DNA of 64,000 bases from Massilia putida (GCF_001941825.1 NZ_CP019038.1:992001-1056000); one strand, 5' to 3'. Positions 32,540-41,366 are shown, counted from the stretch's first letter. Made by a program: numbers and translations. The notes: generated from the sequence alone by a model not told the origin.

Positions 32540-33796
32540 TCAGTTGACCGGGGCGCCCTCCTCGTACCAGCGCTTGATCAGGTTGCGCTCGTCGGGGGTG
32601 ATCTGGGTGGCATTATTCAGCGGCATCAGCTTGAGCACGACGGCCTGCTGGTACATCTGCTGGGCGTGGCGCTTGATCGAATCGGGCGAGTCGAACGAGA
32701 TGCCCTTGGACGCCATGGCGGCCGAGTGGCACATCGCGCAGCGCTGGGCAACGACGCCCTTCACCTGGTCGAAGCTGACGTTGTGCGCGGTGGCGCCGGC
32801 GGCGGCCGCGCTGCCCGCCGGGGCGTTCACCGGTGCCGCCGAAGCGATGGCGGGCAGCTCCGCCTCGGGTTTCGGGGTCAGGTAGACCACGAGGCCCAGC
32901 AGCGCGGCGACGCCGAAGCCGGCATATTCCCAAGGCACGCGCTTGCCGTGCACCAGCGCCTTGTGGCGGGCGACGAAGCTCTGGCGGATCAGGGCGCCGG
33001 TCAGCATCATGAGGACCAGCACGACCCAGTTGTTCTCGCCCGAATACAGCCAGCCGTAGTGGTTGGATAACATCGCGAACAGCACCGGCAGCGTGAAATA
33101 CGTGTTGTGGACGCTGCGCTGCTTGGCGCGCCAGCCGTAGATCGGGTCGACCGGCTGGCCGGCCTTGAGTTGCGCGACGACCTTGCGCTGGCCCGGGATG
33201 ATCCAGAAGAAGACGTTGGCGCTCATCGACGTGGCCAGCATGGCGCCCACCAGCAGGAAGGCGGCGCGGCCCGCGTACAGCTGGCATGCGAGCCAGGCGG
33301 CGAACACGACGAACACGAAGACGATCCCGCCGACGATGGCGTCGCCGTTCTTCTTGCGGCCGAACGTGCGGCAGATCGTGTCGTACACGAGCCAGAACGC
33401 GACGAGGAAGCCCAGCGCGGTGCCGACGGCGGCGCCAGGGGTCCAGTCGTGCACCTGCTTGTCGACCATGAAGGTGCCGGCATTGAACAGGTACAGCACC
33501 GTGAACAGGCCGAAGCCGGACAGCCACGTGGCGTAGCTCTCCCAATAGAACCAGTGCAGGCCTTCGGGCATGGATTTCGGCGCCACGAGGTATTTTTGCG
33601 GGTGATAGAAGCCGCCGCCGTGCACGGCCCACAGCTCGCCGTCGACGCCCTTCTCGACGAGGTCGGGCGACGTCGGCTTGGTCAGCGAGTTATCGAGGAA
33701 GACGAAGTAGAACGATGCGCCGATCCAGGCGATCGCCGTGATGACGTGGGTCCAGCGCAACAGCAGATTCACCCAGTCGAGCAGATAGGATTCCAT
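32540..33796 (-). CDS. puuD: Membrane-anchored urate oxidase with cytochrome c domain (PuuD)
   Basis: A 418-residue protein with about eight transmembrane helices (DUF989/PuuD region, residues 1-300) including IAWIGASFYFVFLDNSL and HWFYWESYATWLSGFGLFTVLYL. It ends with a cytochrome c domain whose heme motif CAMCH is at 353-357 and whose likely distal Met is in LKLMPLNNAT. PuuD enzymes oxidise urate to 5-hydroxyisourate and pass electrons to the respiratory chain instead of making peroxide as uricase does. ATG 33796 was preferred to 33826. It is flanked by uraH and the permease, completing the first step of urate breakdown. Confidence 0.9.
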   Translation of the reverse strand: MESYLLDWVNLLLRWTHVITAIAWIGASFYFVFLDNSLTKPTSPDLVEKGVDGELWAVHGGGFYHPQKYLVAPKSMPEGLHWFYWESYATWLSGFGLFTVLYLFNAGTFMVDKQVHDWTPGAAVGTALGFLVAFWLVYDTICRTFGRKKNGDAIVGGIVFVFVVFAAWLACQLYAGRAAFLLVGAMLATSMSANVFFWIIPGQRKVVAQLKAGQPVDPIYGWRAKQRSVHNTYFTLPVLFAMLSNHYGWLYSGENNWVVLVLMMLTGALIRQSFVARHKALVHGKRVPWEYAGFGVAALLGLVVYLTPKPEAELPAIASAAPVNAPAGSAAAAGATAHNVSFDQVKGVVAQRCAMCHSAAMASKGISFDSPDSIKRHAQQMYQQAVVLKLMPLNNATQITPDERNLIKRWYEEGAPVN

Positions 33797-33938
33797 AGAG
33801 CTTCTCACTAAAGGAAGTACGGCCAAACGTCTGTACGTACTGTCCCATCACCACAGCGGGCTCTGTGAGGGGCAAATCATCGCAACCATCGGCGAAGGGC
33901 CAAGCCCTGGAAACCGATGTGCTCCGCGGCGACATCTA

Positions 33939-33952
33939 CAACTGTATACGAT
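33939..33952. promoter_or_regulatory. Candidate GntR operator upstream of puuD
   Basis: CAACTGTATACGAT contains the core TGTATAC of the perfect palindrome at 34423-34436 and lies in the puuD-uraH gap, about 145 nt before the puuD start. It is a single degenerate copy, so it is only tentatively assigned to the GntR regulator encoded at 34474. Confidence 0.45.
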
Positions 33953-34001
33953 CTTGTCGAAAATGGGTAAGGGTTTTTATGACAAGAACAAGCAATGATG
34001 C

Positions 34002-34361
34002 TTAAGAACCACGGTAGGTCGAATACGACCACGGGCTGACGAGCAGCGGCACGTGATAGTGGCCGTTCGCATCGGAAATACCGAACTCGAGCGGCACCGA
34101 GTCGAGGAAGGCCGGCTCCGGCAGGCTGACGCCCTTCTCGCGGAAGTAGGCGCCGACCGCGAACGTCAGGCGGTAGCGGCCGACGGCCATCGTTTCCGCG
34201 TTCAGCAGCGGACCGCCGTCGTTGCGGCCGTCGCTATTCAGCGTGAGCGTCTTGATCGTGCGCGCGGCGCCGTTGACGTCGAGCGCTTCCAGGGTGACGC
34301 GCATGCCGGCGGCCGGGCAGCCGTTCATGGTGTCGAGCACGTGGGTGCTGAGGTGTCCCAT
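34002..34361 (-). CDS. uraH: 5-hydroxyisourate hydrolase
   Basis: A 119-residue transthyretin-like protein that hydrolyses 5-hydroxyisourate to OHCU. The N-terminal LSTHVLDTMNGCPA supplies the first active-site His, the middle carries the conserved TLNSDGRNDGG Arg, and the C-terminal signature YHVPLLVSPWSYSTYRGS is diagnostic. AGGAAAACAG precedes the ATG. It is divergent from the GntR gene across the operator region, and upstream of puuD on the same strand. Length is normal; there is no periplasmic signal, so it acts in the cytoplasm. Confidence 0.95.
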   Translation of the reverse strand: MGHLSTHVLDTMNGCPAAGMRVTLEALDVNGAARTIKTLTLNSDGRNDGGPLLNAETMAVGRYRLTFAVGAYFREKGVSLPEPAFLDSVPLEFGISDANGHYHVPLLVSPWSYSTYRGS

Positions 34362-34388
34362 CTGTTTTCCTTTCTTGGTTGACTGAAA

Positions 34389-34436
34389 AATTGCATACAC
34401 TTTCTGTTTTCTTTTTTTTGAAAAGTGTATACACTT
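34389..34436. promoter_or_regulatory. GntR operators in the uraH-gntR divergent promoter region
   Basis: A perfect 14-bp palindrome AAGTGTATACACTT lies at 34423-34436 and a second, half-conserved copy TTGCATACACTT at 34391-34402, separated by about three helical turns. The region is AT-rich compared with its surroundings. Binding by the adjacent FCD-type GntR regulator would control both uraH (minus) and its own operon (plus). Confidence 0.7.
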
Positions 34437-34473
34437 CAAGCACGATGTCAATCCCTTATTGTTTTGAGCGACC

Positions 34474-35235
34474 ATGAGCCGAGCCCGAACGCCCCTGAAG
34501 ATCGTCACGCCGACAAGCGATGCCCCGGCCGCCCTCGGCGCCGGCGCAAACCATGATACGCCCGCGGGGCTGCCTGCCGGCAGCGCCACGCAGCGCATCG
34601 TCGACTCCATCACCCAGGCCATCGCCGAGCGCCGCCTGATGCCGGGCACCAAACTGTCCGAGCAGAAGATCGGCGACATCTTCAAGGTGTCGCGCACCGT
34701 CGTGCGCCAGGCGTTCAACCAGCTGTCGCGCGACCGCCTCGTCGTGCTGGAACCGGCGCGCGGCGCCTTCGTCGCCACCCCCACGGCCGAGGAAGCGAAC
34801 GACGTGTTCGAAGTGCGCGCCATCCTCGAGACGGCCGTGACGAAGCAGCTGTGCGCGACGATCACCGACACGCAGGTCAAGCAGCTGCGCGAACACCTGC
34901 AGCTGGAACGCGAGGCCGTCGCCAACGCCGAAGTCCCGGGCCGCACCCGCCTGCTGGGCGACTTCCACCTCGTGCTGGCGCAGATGCTCGGCAACCAGGT
35001 GCTCGTGCAGATGCTCTCCGAACTGCTGACGCGCTCCTCGCTGATCGCGCTGATGCGCCAGTCGTCGCAGTCGGCGGAAGAATCGCTGGACGAGCACGTG
35101 GCCATCGTCGACGCCTTCGAGAAGCGCGACGTCAAGGCGGCCGTGCGCCTCGTCTCCAAACACCTGGCCAACGTGCAGCACAACCTGCACCTCGATCCGC
35201 AGCGCGTCGACCTGGCCGACATCCTTCACCCGTGA
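34474..35235 (+). CDS. GntR family regulator with FCD domain, purine catabolism
   Basis: A 253-residue regulator with a disordered N-terminus (1-38) and a winged helix (about 39-105; MPGTKLSEQKIGDIFKVSRTVVRQAFNQL). The FCD effector domain (about 110-240) shows the metal-binding pattern: Asp/His of LLGDFHLVLAQM and a late His of LDEHVAIVDAF. It is the first gene of the plus-strand purine operon and divergent from uraH. The TGTATACA-type palindromes next to it are the likely operators. A ligand such as urate or allantoin is expected from context. Its TGA overlaps an in-frame GTG of the next gene. Confidence 0.88.
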   Translation: MSRARTPLKIVTPTSDAPAALGAGANHDTPAGLPAGSATQRIVDSITQAIAERRLMPGTKLSEQKIGDIFKVSRTVVRQAFNQLSRDRLVVLEPARGAFVATPTAEEANDVFEVRAILETAVTKQLCATITDTQVKQLREHLQLEREAVANAEVPGRTRLLGDFHLVLAQMLGNQVLVQMLSELLTRSSLIALMRQSSQSAEESLDEHVAIVDAFEKRDVKAAVRLVSKHLANVQHNLHLDPQRVDLADILHP

Positions 35236-35249
35236 CCCAAGAAACCATC

Positions 35250-36194
35250 ATGACCCGACACTATCCACGTGACCTCGCCGGCTACGGCCGCGAGCAACCG
35301 TACGCCGACTGGCCGGGCCGCGCCCGCGTCGCCGTGCAGTTCGTCCTGAACTATGAAGAAGGCGGCGAGAACAGCGTGCTGCACGGCGACGCCGGCAGCG
35401 AGCAATTCCTGTCCGAGATGTTCAACCCCGCGTCGTTCCCGACGCGCCACCTGTCGATGGAAAGCATCTACGAATACGGCTCGCGCGTCGGCGTCTGGCG
35501 CATCCTGCGCGAATTCGAGAAGCGCGGCCTGCCGTTGACGATCTTCGGCGTCGGCATGGCGCTGGAACGCTCGCCCGACGTGACGGCCGCGTTCAAGGAA
35601 CTGGGCCACGAGATCGCCTGCCACGGCTGGCGCTGGATCAGCTACCAGAACGTCGACGAAGCGACCGAACGCGCCGACATGGCGCGCGGCATGGAAGCCA
35701 TCGAACGCCTGACGGGCGAACGGGCGCTGGGCTGGTACACCGGCCGCGACAGCCCGAACACGCGCCGCCTCGTCGCCGACTACGGCGGCTTCGAATACGA
35801 CAGCGATTACTACGGCGACGACCTGCCGTTCTGGCTCAAGGTGCGCAAGACGGACGGCACGCAGGCGCCGCAGCTCGTCGTGCCTTACACCTTGGACGCG
35901 AACGACATGCGCTTCGCCCTGCCGCAAGGCTTCTCGCACGGCGACCCGTTCCTCGCGTATCTGCGCGACGCCTTCGACGTGCACTACCAGGAAGGCGGCG
36001 AACGCCCATCGATCCTGTCCATCGGCATGCACTGCCGCCTGCTGGGCCGTCCGGGACGCTTCCGCGCGCTGCAGCGCTTCCTCGACTACATCGAACAACA
36101 TGACCGCGTCTGGGTCGCGCGCCGCATCGACATCGCACGCCACTGGAAGAGCGTGCATCCCTACAACCCCGATACCGCATTCGCGTGGGAGTAA
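35250..36194 (+). CDS. puuE: Allantoinase PuuE (polysaccharide deacetylase fold)
   Basis: A 314-residue NodB-fold amidohydrolase of the cofactor-independent allantoinase type. The N-terminus PRDLAGYGREQPYADWPG and the segments FGVGMALERSPDV, GHEIACHGWRWI and WYTGRDSPNTRRL are characteristic of PuuE. The ATG at 35250 is used; an alternative GTG at 35232 would overlap the GntR stop and add six residues. PuuE hydrolyses the hydantoin ring of allantoin to allantoate. It stands between the regulator and the UraD-AllC fusion, in pathway order. Confidence 0.93.
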   Translation: MTRHYPRDLAGYGREQPYADWPGRARVAVQFVLNYEEGGENSVLHGDAGSEQFLSEMFNPASFPTRHLSMESIYEYGSRVGVWRILREFEKRGLPLTIFGVGMALERSPDVTAAFKELGHEIACHGWRWISYQNVDEATERADMARGMEAIERLTGERALGWYTGRDSPNTRRLVADYGGFEYDSDYYGDDLPFWLKVRKTDGTQAPQLVVPYTLDANDMRFALPQGFSHGDPFLAYLRDAFDVHYQEGGERPSILSIGMHCRLLGRPGRFRALQRFLDYIEQHDRVWVARRIDIARHWKSVHPYNPDTAFAWE

Positions 36195-36199
36195 CAACA

Positions 36200-37972
36200 A
36201 TGTTGACTTTGGAGACACTCAACGCCGCCGACCAGGCGCAATTCACGGCCCTGCTGGACGGCGTCTACGAACACTCGCCGTGGATCGCGGGCCGCGCCTG
36301 GGCCAAGCGTCCGTTCGCGACCTTGGCGCAACTGAAGCGCGGCCTCGTGGAAGCCGTGCGGGACGCCTCGCACGACGAAAAACTGGCCCTGATCCGCGCC
36401 CACCCGGAGCTCGCGGGCAAGGCGATGGTCAGCAAATCGCTGACGGCGGAATCGACCAATGAACAGAACAAGGCCGGCCTGACGAATTGCACGCCGGAGG
36501 AATTCGCCACCATCCAGAAGCTGAACGCCGATTACAACGCCAAGTTCGGCTTCCCATTCATCCTGGCCGTGCGCGGCCCGCGCGGCGCCGGTTTGCCGAA
36601 GGCGGAGATTATCGCCACGTTCGCGCGCCGCCTGGCAAACGGCCCGGACTTCGAGTTCGACGAAGCACTGCGCAACATCCACCGCATCGCCGAGATCCGC
36701 CTGGACGACAAGTTCGACCAGCACCCGGTCCTGGGCAACCTCGTATGGGACTGGCACGAGGAACTGGCGGTCCACTCCGAGCCGGGATACGCCGAGCGTG
36801 GCGAGCTGTGCGTGACATATCTGACCGACGCGCACCGCGCCACCGCTGCCCAGCTGGCGAAGTGGATGCGCGAGGACTGCGGCTTCGACGATGTCTCGAT
36901 CGACGCCGTCGGCAACGTGGTCGGCATCTATCACGGCGCCGATCCGGCCGCGAAGCGCCTGCTGACCGGTTCCCACTACGACACCGTGCGCAACGGCGGC
37001 AAGTACGACGGGCGCCTGGGCATCCTCGTGCCGATGGCCTGCGTGCGCGAGCTGCACCGCCAGGGCAAGCGTCTCGCCTACGGCATCGAAGTCGTCGGCT
37101 TCGCGGAAGAGGAAGGCCAGCGTTATAAAGCCGTGTTCCTGGGCTCGGGCGCCCTGTGCGGCGCATTCGACATGAGCTGGCTCGACCAGAAGGACGCGGA
37201 CGGCATCACGATGCGCGACGCGATCCGCAACGCGGGCCTCGACGTTGACGCCATCGCCGCCTTGAAACGCGATCCCGCCGACTACCTTGGCTTCGTCGAG
37301 ACGCACATCGAGCAGGGTCCGGTGCTGAACGACCTCGACCTGCCGCTGGGTGTCGTCACGTCGATCAACGGCAGCGTGCGTTTCGTCGGCGAGATCGTCG
37401 GCGTCGCCAGCCATGCCGGCACCACGCCGATGACGATGCGCCGCGATGCCGCCGCGGCTTGCGCCGAACTGGTGCTGTTCGCGGAAAAGCGCGGCGGCGC
37501 GGTCCCCGACCTCGTCGCCACGGTCGGCATGCTGGACGTGCCGAACGGTTCCATCAACGTCGTGCCGGGCCGCTGCCGCTTTTCGCTGGACGTGCGCGCC
37601 ACGACCAACGAGGTGCGCGACGCGGCGGCCGCCGACATCCAGGCGGAACTCGCCGCGATCTGCCGGCGCCGCGGCCTGCAGTACACGCTCGAAGAAACGA
37701 TGCGCGCCGCCGCCGCGCCGTGCGCCCCGGCATGGCGCCGGCGCTGGGAACAAGCCGTCGAGACGCTCGGCCTGCCCGTGTTCCGCATGCCCAGCGGCGC
37801 CGGCCACGACGCGATGAAACTGCACGACATCATGCCGCAAGCCATGCTGTTCCTGCGCGGCCTGAACGCCGGCATCAGCCACAACCCGCTCGAATCCATC
37901 ACCAACGACGACGCCGAACTGTGCGTCCAGGCTTTCAAAACTCTTCTCGACCAACTCGCCACGGACTTCTAA
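36200..37972 (+). CDS. Fused OHCU decarboxylase - allantoate amidohydrolase (UraD-AllC)
   Basis: A 590-residue bifunctional enzyme. Residues 1-165 form UraD: the catalytic His68 is in RAHPELAGKAM, followed by SLTAEST and the NAKFGFPFILAVRG region. Residues about 175-590 are an M20-type allantoate amidohydrolase with GSHYDTVRNGGKYDG, FAEEEGQRY, ETHIEQGPVL, SHAGTTPM, GAGHDAM and ISHNPLE, so all metal ligands are present. GGGAG lies 8 nt before ATG 36200. The two activities flank PuuE in the pathway (OHCU to S-allantoin, and allantoate to ureidoglycine/ureidoglycolate), so the fusion joins non-consecutive steps. Fusions of this type are annotated in other Burkholderiales. Confidence 0.9.
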   Translation: MLTLETLNAADQAQFTALLDGVYEHSPWIAGRAWAKRPFATLAQLKRGLVEAVRDASHDEKLALIRAHPELAGKAMVSKSLTAESTNEQNKAGLTNCTPEEFATIQKLNADYNAKFGFPFILAVRGPRGAGLPKAEIIATFARRLANGPDFEFDEALRNIHRIAEIRLDDKFDQHPVLGNLVWDWHEELAVHSEPGYAERGELCVTYLTDAHRATAAQLAKWMREDCGFDDVSIDAVGNVVGIYHGADPAAKRLLTGSHYDTVRNGGKYDGRLGILVPMACVRELHRQGKRLAYGIEVVGFAEEEGQRYKAVFLGSGALCGAFDMSWLDQKDADGITMRDAIRNAGLDVDAIAALKRDPADYLGFVETHIEQGPVLNDLDLPLGVVTSINGSVRFVGEIVGVASHAGTTPMTMRRDAAAACAELVLFAEKRGGAVPDLVATVGMLDVPNGSINVVPGRCRFSLDVRATTNEVRDAAAADIQAELAAICRRRGLQYTLEETMRAAAAPCAPAWRRRWEQAVETLGLPVFRMPSGAGHDAMKLHDIMPQAMLFLRGLNAGISHNPLESITNDDAELCVQAFKTLLDQLATDF

Positions 37973-37973
37973 C

Positions 37974-39227
37974 ATGACCACGACCTCGAACAACAACGCC
38001 AACTCCACGCCGTACGAAGCGCTGGACGCCTGGATCGACGCCCATTTCGACGAGGAAGTGCGCTTCCTGCAGGAGCTCGTGCGCGTGCCGACCGACACCC
38101 CGCCTGGCAACAACGCGCCGCACGCGGAGCGCGCCGCCGACCTGCTGAAGGGGTTCGGCTTCGACGCCGAGAAGCACGCCGTGCCGGCGCCTGCCGTCAA
38201 GGCCGCCGGCCTGGAGACGATCACGAACCTGGTCGTGCGCCGCAAATACGGCCCGGGCCGCACCGTCGCGATGAACGCGCACGGCGACGTCGTGCCGCCG
38301 GGCGACGGCTGGACCCATGACCCCTACGGCGGCGAAGTCGTCGACGGCCAGCTGTTCGGCCGCGCCGCCGCCGTCAGCAAGTGCGATTTCGCGACCTTCA
38401 CGTTCGCCACGCGCGCCCTCGAAGCGCTGGGCGCCCCGCTCAAGGGCGGCGTCGAGCTGTACTTCACCTACGACGAGGAATTCGGCGGCGAACTGGGTCC
38501 GGGCTGGCTGCTGCAGCAAGGCCTCGTGAAGCCGGACCTGTTGATCGCCGCGGGCTTCAGCTACCAGGTCGTCACCGCGCACAACGGCTGCCTGCAGATG
38601 GAAGTGACCGTCAACGGCAAGATGGGTCACGCCGCCGTGCCGGAGACCGGCGTCGACGCGCTGCAGGCCGCAACGCGCATCCTCGTCGCGCTGTACGACC
38701 AGAACACGCAGTACAAGAAGGTGAAGAGCCAGGTCAAGGGCATCAACCACCCGTACCTGAACGTGGGCCTGATCGAAGGCGGCACCAACACGAACGTCGT
38801 GCCGGGCAAGGTCGTGCTGAAGCTGGACCGCCGCATGATCCCGGAAGAGAATCCGCTCGACGTCGAAGCGACGCTGCACCAGGTCATCAGGAACGCCGTC
38901 GCCGACTGCCCGGGCATCACCGTCGAGATCAAGCGCATGCTGCTGGCGAACGCGCTGAAACCGCTGGACGGCAACCAGCCGCTGGTCGACGCCCTGTCGC
39001 GCCACGCCACCAGCGTGTTCGGCGAAGAGATCGGCGCGGCCGGCACGCCGCTGTACACGGATGCGCGCCTGTTCGGCGAGGCGGGCGTTCCGGCCGTGCT
39101 GTACGGCTGCGGCCCGCGCACGGTCGGCGAGAGCAACGCCAAGCGCGCCGACGAGCACATCGACCTGGAAGACCTGCGCCGCGCCACCAAGGTCGTCGCG
39201 CGCACGCTGTTCGACCTGCTCGATTGA
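37974..39227 (+). CDS. M20 family hydrolase with altered metal site, purine operon
   Basis: A 417-residue ArgE/DapE-type hydrolase starting 1 nt after the UraD-AllC stop. The first ligand motif NAHGDVVPPGDGW (His103, Asp105) and YDEEFGGE (Glu168/169) are present. The block that normally supplies the bridging Asp (GRGxxDMKGG) instead reads FGRAAAVSKCDF, with Val134 at the Asp position and an Asp four residues later. The C-terminal His is in RADEHIDLEDL. The lid/dimerisation domain (about 195-310) is intact. Co-transcription suggests action on ureidoglycine, ureidoglycolate or another ureido compound. This is inferred; the altered motif makes the usual peptidase annotation doubtful. Confidence 0.78.
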   Translation: MTTTSNNNANSTPYEALDAWIDAHFDEEVRFLQELVRVPTDTPPGNNAPHAERAADLLKGFGFDAEKHAVPAPAVKAAGLETITNLVVRRKYGPGRTVAMNAHGDVVPPGDGWTHDPYGGEVVDGQLFGRAAAVSKCDFATFTFATRALEALGAPLKGGVELYFTYDEEFGGELGPGWLLQQGLVKPDLLIAAGFSYQVVTAHNGCLQMEVTVNGKMGHAAVPETGVDALQAATRILVALYDQNTQYKKVKSQVKGINHPYLNVGLIEGGTNTNVVPGKVVLKLDRRMIPEENPLDVEATLHQVIRNAVADCPGITVEIKRMLLANALKPLDGNQPLVDALSRHATSVFGEEIGAAGTPLYTDARLFGEAGVPAVLYGCGPRTVGESNAKRADEHIDLEDLRRATKVVARTLFDLLD

Positions 39228-39276
39228 GTGTCCCGCGGCGCCCGTCTTCCGTTCGGGCGTCGCGATGCCGGAACCG

Positions 39277-39351
39277 CAGGGTGGGCACGCCGTGCCCACG
39301 CGCGACACGTGCGGTTTGTTGGCGTTACGCGTGGGCGGAGGACCGCCCGAC
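39277..39351. repeat. Intergenic palindromic repeat cassette
   Basis: GTGGGCACG-c-CGTGCCCAC (39281-39299) is followed about 35 nt later by CGCGTGGGCGG and the end ACCGCCCGACCTACGC, giving two outward stems separated by a spacer. Similar GTGGGCAC-type double hairpins are frequent intergenic repeats in Massilia-like genomes. It fills the gap between two convergent transcripts and may act as a bidirectional transcription barrier. Confidence 0.4.
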
Positions 39352-39951
39352 CTACGCACGCCGGGCCGCAAAAGTCTGCAGATAGTTGGCGGGTATCTCG
39401 ACCGGATACAGTGAGCCCATCAGCGCGGCCACGATCAGGCCCGCGACGACGATGCCGGCCGCGGACGCCAACGCGACGACCGCCCTGCCCCGCCGCAGCG
39501 CGCAGCCCAGGTGCACGAACAACGCCACCACCGCGAGAAAATAATAGGGCGTGAAGAACAGCACGAACGGCCACACGTGCAGCCCGGCCGCCGCGAAATA
39601 GAAATTCGTATCGAGCCCGCCCGCGATGCGCGCCACCAGCACGGCCCCCACGTGGATGGCGAGGAACAGCGCCAGATACGCACCCGATCCCGCCTGCAGC
39701 CACGCCAGGACCGTCCTGCGCCGCCGCCGCCCCGTCCACAGCATGCGCAGGCCGCTCGCCGCCTGCAGCACGACGCACAGCAGCAACACGGCTTCCACGA
39801 CCGGCTGCCGGTACACGAGGCGCGCCCGCTCCATGAAGCGCACATGCGCCTCGACGGCGGCCAGCGCCGCCAGGTGGTTCGCGATGTGCGCCGTCACGAA
39901 CACGGCAAGCACCGTACCAATGGCCCGGTGCAGCATGCGCGGGGCGATCAT
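39352..39951 (-). CDS. Small polytopic membrane protein coupled to a P450
   Basis: A 199-residue protein with five predicted transmembrane helices. Histidines recur inside or next to helices (MLHRAIG, TAHIANHLAAL, LAIHVGAVLV, GLHVWPF, FVHLGCALRR), a pattern seen in membrane-bound b-type cytochromes such as the anchor subunits of succinate dehydrogenase. Its ATG (39951) overlaps the P450 stop as ATGA, so the two proteins are translated together. A heme-binding electron-transfer role towards the quinone pool or the P450 is an inference; the sequence is not a recognised redox partner family. Confidence is high that it is a gene and low on its function. Confidence 0.65.
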   Translation of the reverse strand: MIAPRMLHRAIGTVLAVFVTAHIANHLAALAAVEAHVRFMERARLVYRQPVVEAVLLLCVVLQAASGLRMLWTGRRRRRTVLAWLQAGSGAYLALFLAIHVGAVLVARIAGGLDTNFYFAAAGLHVWPFVLFFTPYYFLAVVALFVHLGCALRRGRAVVALASAAGIVVAGLIVAALMGSLYPVEIPANYLQTFAARRA

Positions 39952-41366
39952 CGGCGTCTGGCCGTCAGCCGCAGGGTCAGCGGCGTCTCCGGCCTCAAGG
40001 TGATGTTGAAGACGGGCCGCGGGGCCGCCATCCCGCTCGGCACCGCGACCTCGTAACGCTGCAGGAACAGCGCCGCGAGCAGCGTCATTTCCGCCAGCGC
40101 GAGATGCTGGCCCAGGCACACGCGCGGCCCTGTCCCGAACGGCATGAACGCGCCGCGCGGGATCGAAGGCGCGCCGTCGGTAAAGCGCTCGGGGCGGAAC
40201 GCCTGCGGTTCCGGGAACCAGCGCGCATCGTGGTGCATCAGTTGCAGCGGCACCGAGAAGATCGTCCGCGCCGGCAGCTGCCAGCCGCCCAGCGTGACGG
40301 GACGCAGCGCACGGCGCATGATCAGCACCGGCGCGGCCGGATACAGGCGCAGGGTCTCCCGCAGGGTGCGGCCGAGATAATCGAGCACAGGCAAGTCAGC
40401 GGCCGTGGGCGCCCGGCCCTGCAGCACCGCATCGACCTCCGCGCGCGCGGCCGCCTGCGCGTCCGGATGCGCGGCCATGCACCACGACCACCACGTCAGC
40501 GTCGCGGCCGTCGTCTCGTGCCCGGCCAGGAACGCCGTCATGCATTCGTCGCGCATGGCCTCGAGCGGCCACGTCGCCGGGTCCTCGACGTGCAACGTCA
40601 ACAGGCGGGTGAGCAGGTCCTGAGGCCACTCCGCCCGCTCCATCCGCATGCGCGCCCGCACGTGGCCGTCGATCAGGCGGTCGAGCGTGGCGAGGGCACG
40701 GCGCTTGTTTCTCTTCCACGGCATCCAGTCCGGCCAGCTGGCGGGCCAATACATCTCGGCATTCCCGGCGACGGAGCAGACGTGCACGGCCTGCTCGGCC
40801 TCGCGCGCATCGGCCGCGATCCCGCTGGAGAACATCATGCGCACGATCACATCCATGCCCAGCGACGTGAAGGCGCTCTCGATCGGCCACGCATCGTCCG
40901 CTTGCGGCCACTGCGCGAACGCGGCGCCGGCCGCCGAGGCGATGGCGGGCGCGAAGGCCTGCACGGCTCTGGGTGTGAACGCGCCCTGCAGCGCCTGGCG
41001 CTTCGTGCGCCATGCGGCGCCTTCCGACGTCAGCGTGCTATGCCCGTGCAGCTGCGCAAACACGTCGATGCCGCGCTCCCAGCGGACCAGCGCATCGTGC
41101 CGGTCGACGAGCAGCTCGCGCACCAGTTGCGGATCGGTGACCATGACCTGGTGCTCGGGCCAGATCCGCAGGTGCACCATGTCGCCGTATTCGCGCCGCC
41201 AACGGGACAAGGTGCCGAGCAGGTCGTCCGACATCTGGCGCAGGAAACGCCAGCCCGTCAGGCCGGCCGGCGGACCCGGGGGCCAGGTGCCGGGTGGATG
41301 GGATGCCGGCGGGCTGCTCGCCGCGCCGGCGTGGAAGGGGCAGGATGGGGGCGTGGTCGTTTTCAT
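39948..41366 (-). CDS. Cytochrome P450
   Basis: A 472-residue P450. The I-helix motif AGHETTAATLTWW, the ExxR motif (ETLRLYP) and the heme-binding loop FGTGPRVCLGQ with Cys417 are all intact. The proline-rich start (PPGTWPPGPPAG, about 25-36) resembles class II/CYP4-like enzymes, but there is no clear N-terminal membrane anchor. The start is placed at ATG 41366; longer frames to 41432 would run into the promoter region. No ferredoxin or reductase gene is near. The substrate is unknown. The translationally coupled membrane protein downstream and a palindromic upstream region suggest a dedicated, regulated oxidation. Confidence 0.85.
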   Translation of the reverse strand: MKTTTPPSCPFHAGAASSPPASHPPGTWPPGPPAGLTGWRFLRQMSDDLLGTLSRWRREYGDMVHLRIWPEHQVMVTDPQLVRELLVDRHDALVRWERGIDVFAQLHGHSTLTSEGAAWRTKRQALQGAFTPRAVQAFAPAIASAAGAAFAQWPQADDAWPIESAFTSLGMDVIVRMMFSSGIAADAREAEQAVHVCSVAGNAEMYWPASWPDWMPWKRNKRRALATLDRLIDGHVRARMRMERAEWPQDLLTRLLTLHVEDPATWPLEAMRDECMTAFLAGHETTAATLTWWSWCMAAHPDAQAAARAEVDAVLQGRAPTAADLPVLDYLGRTLRETLRLYPAAPVLIMRRALRPVTLGGWQLPARTIFSVPLQLMHHDARWFPEPQAFRPERFTDGAPSIPRGAFMPFGTGPRVCLGQHLALAEMTLLAALFLQRYEVAVPSGMAAPRPVFNITLRPETPLTLRLTARRR

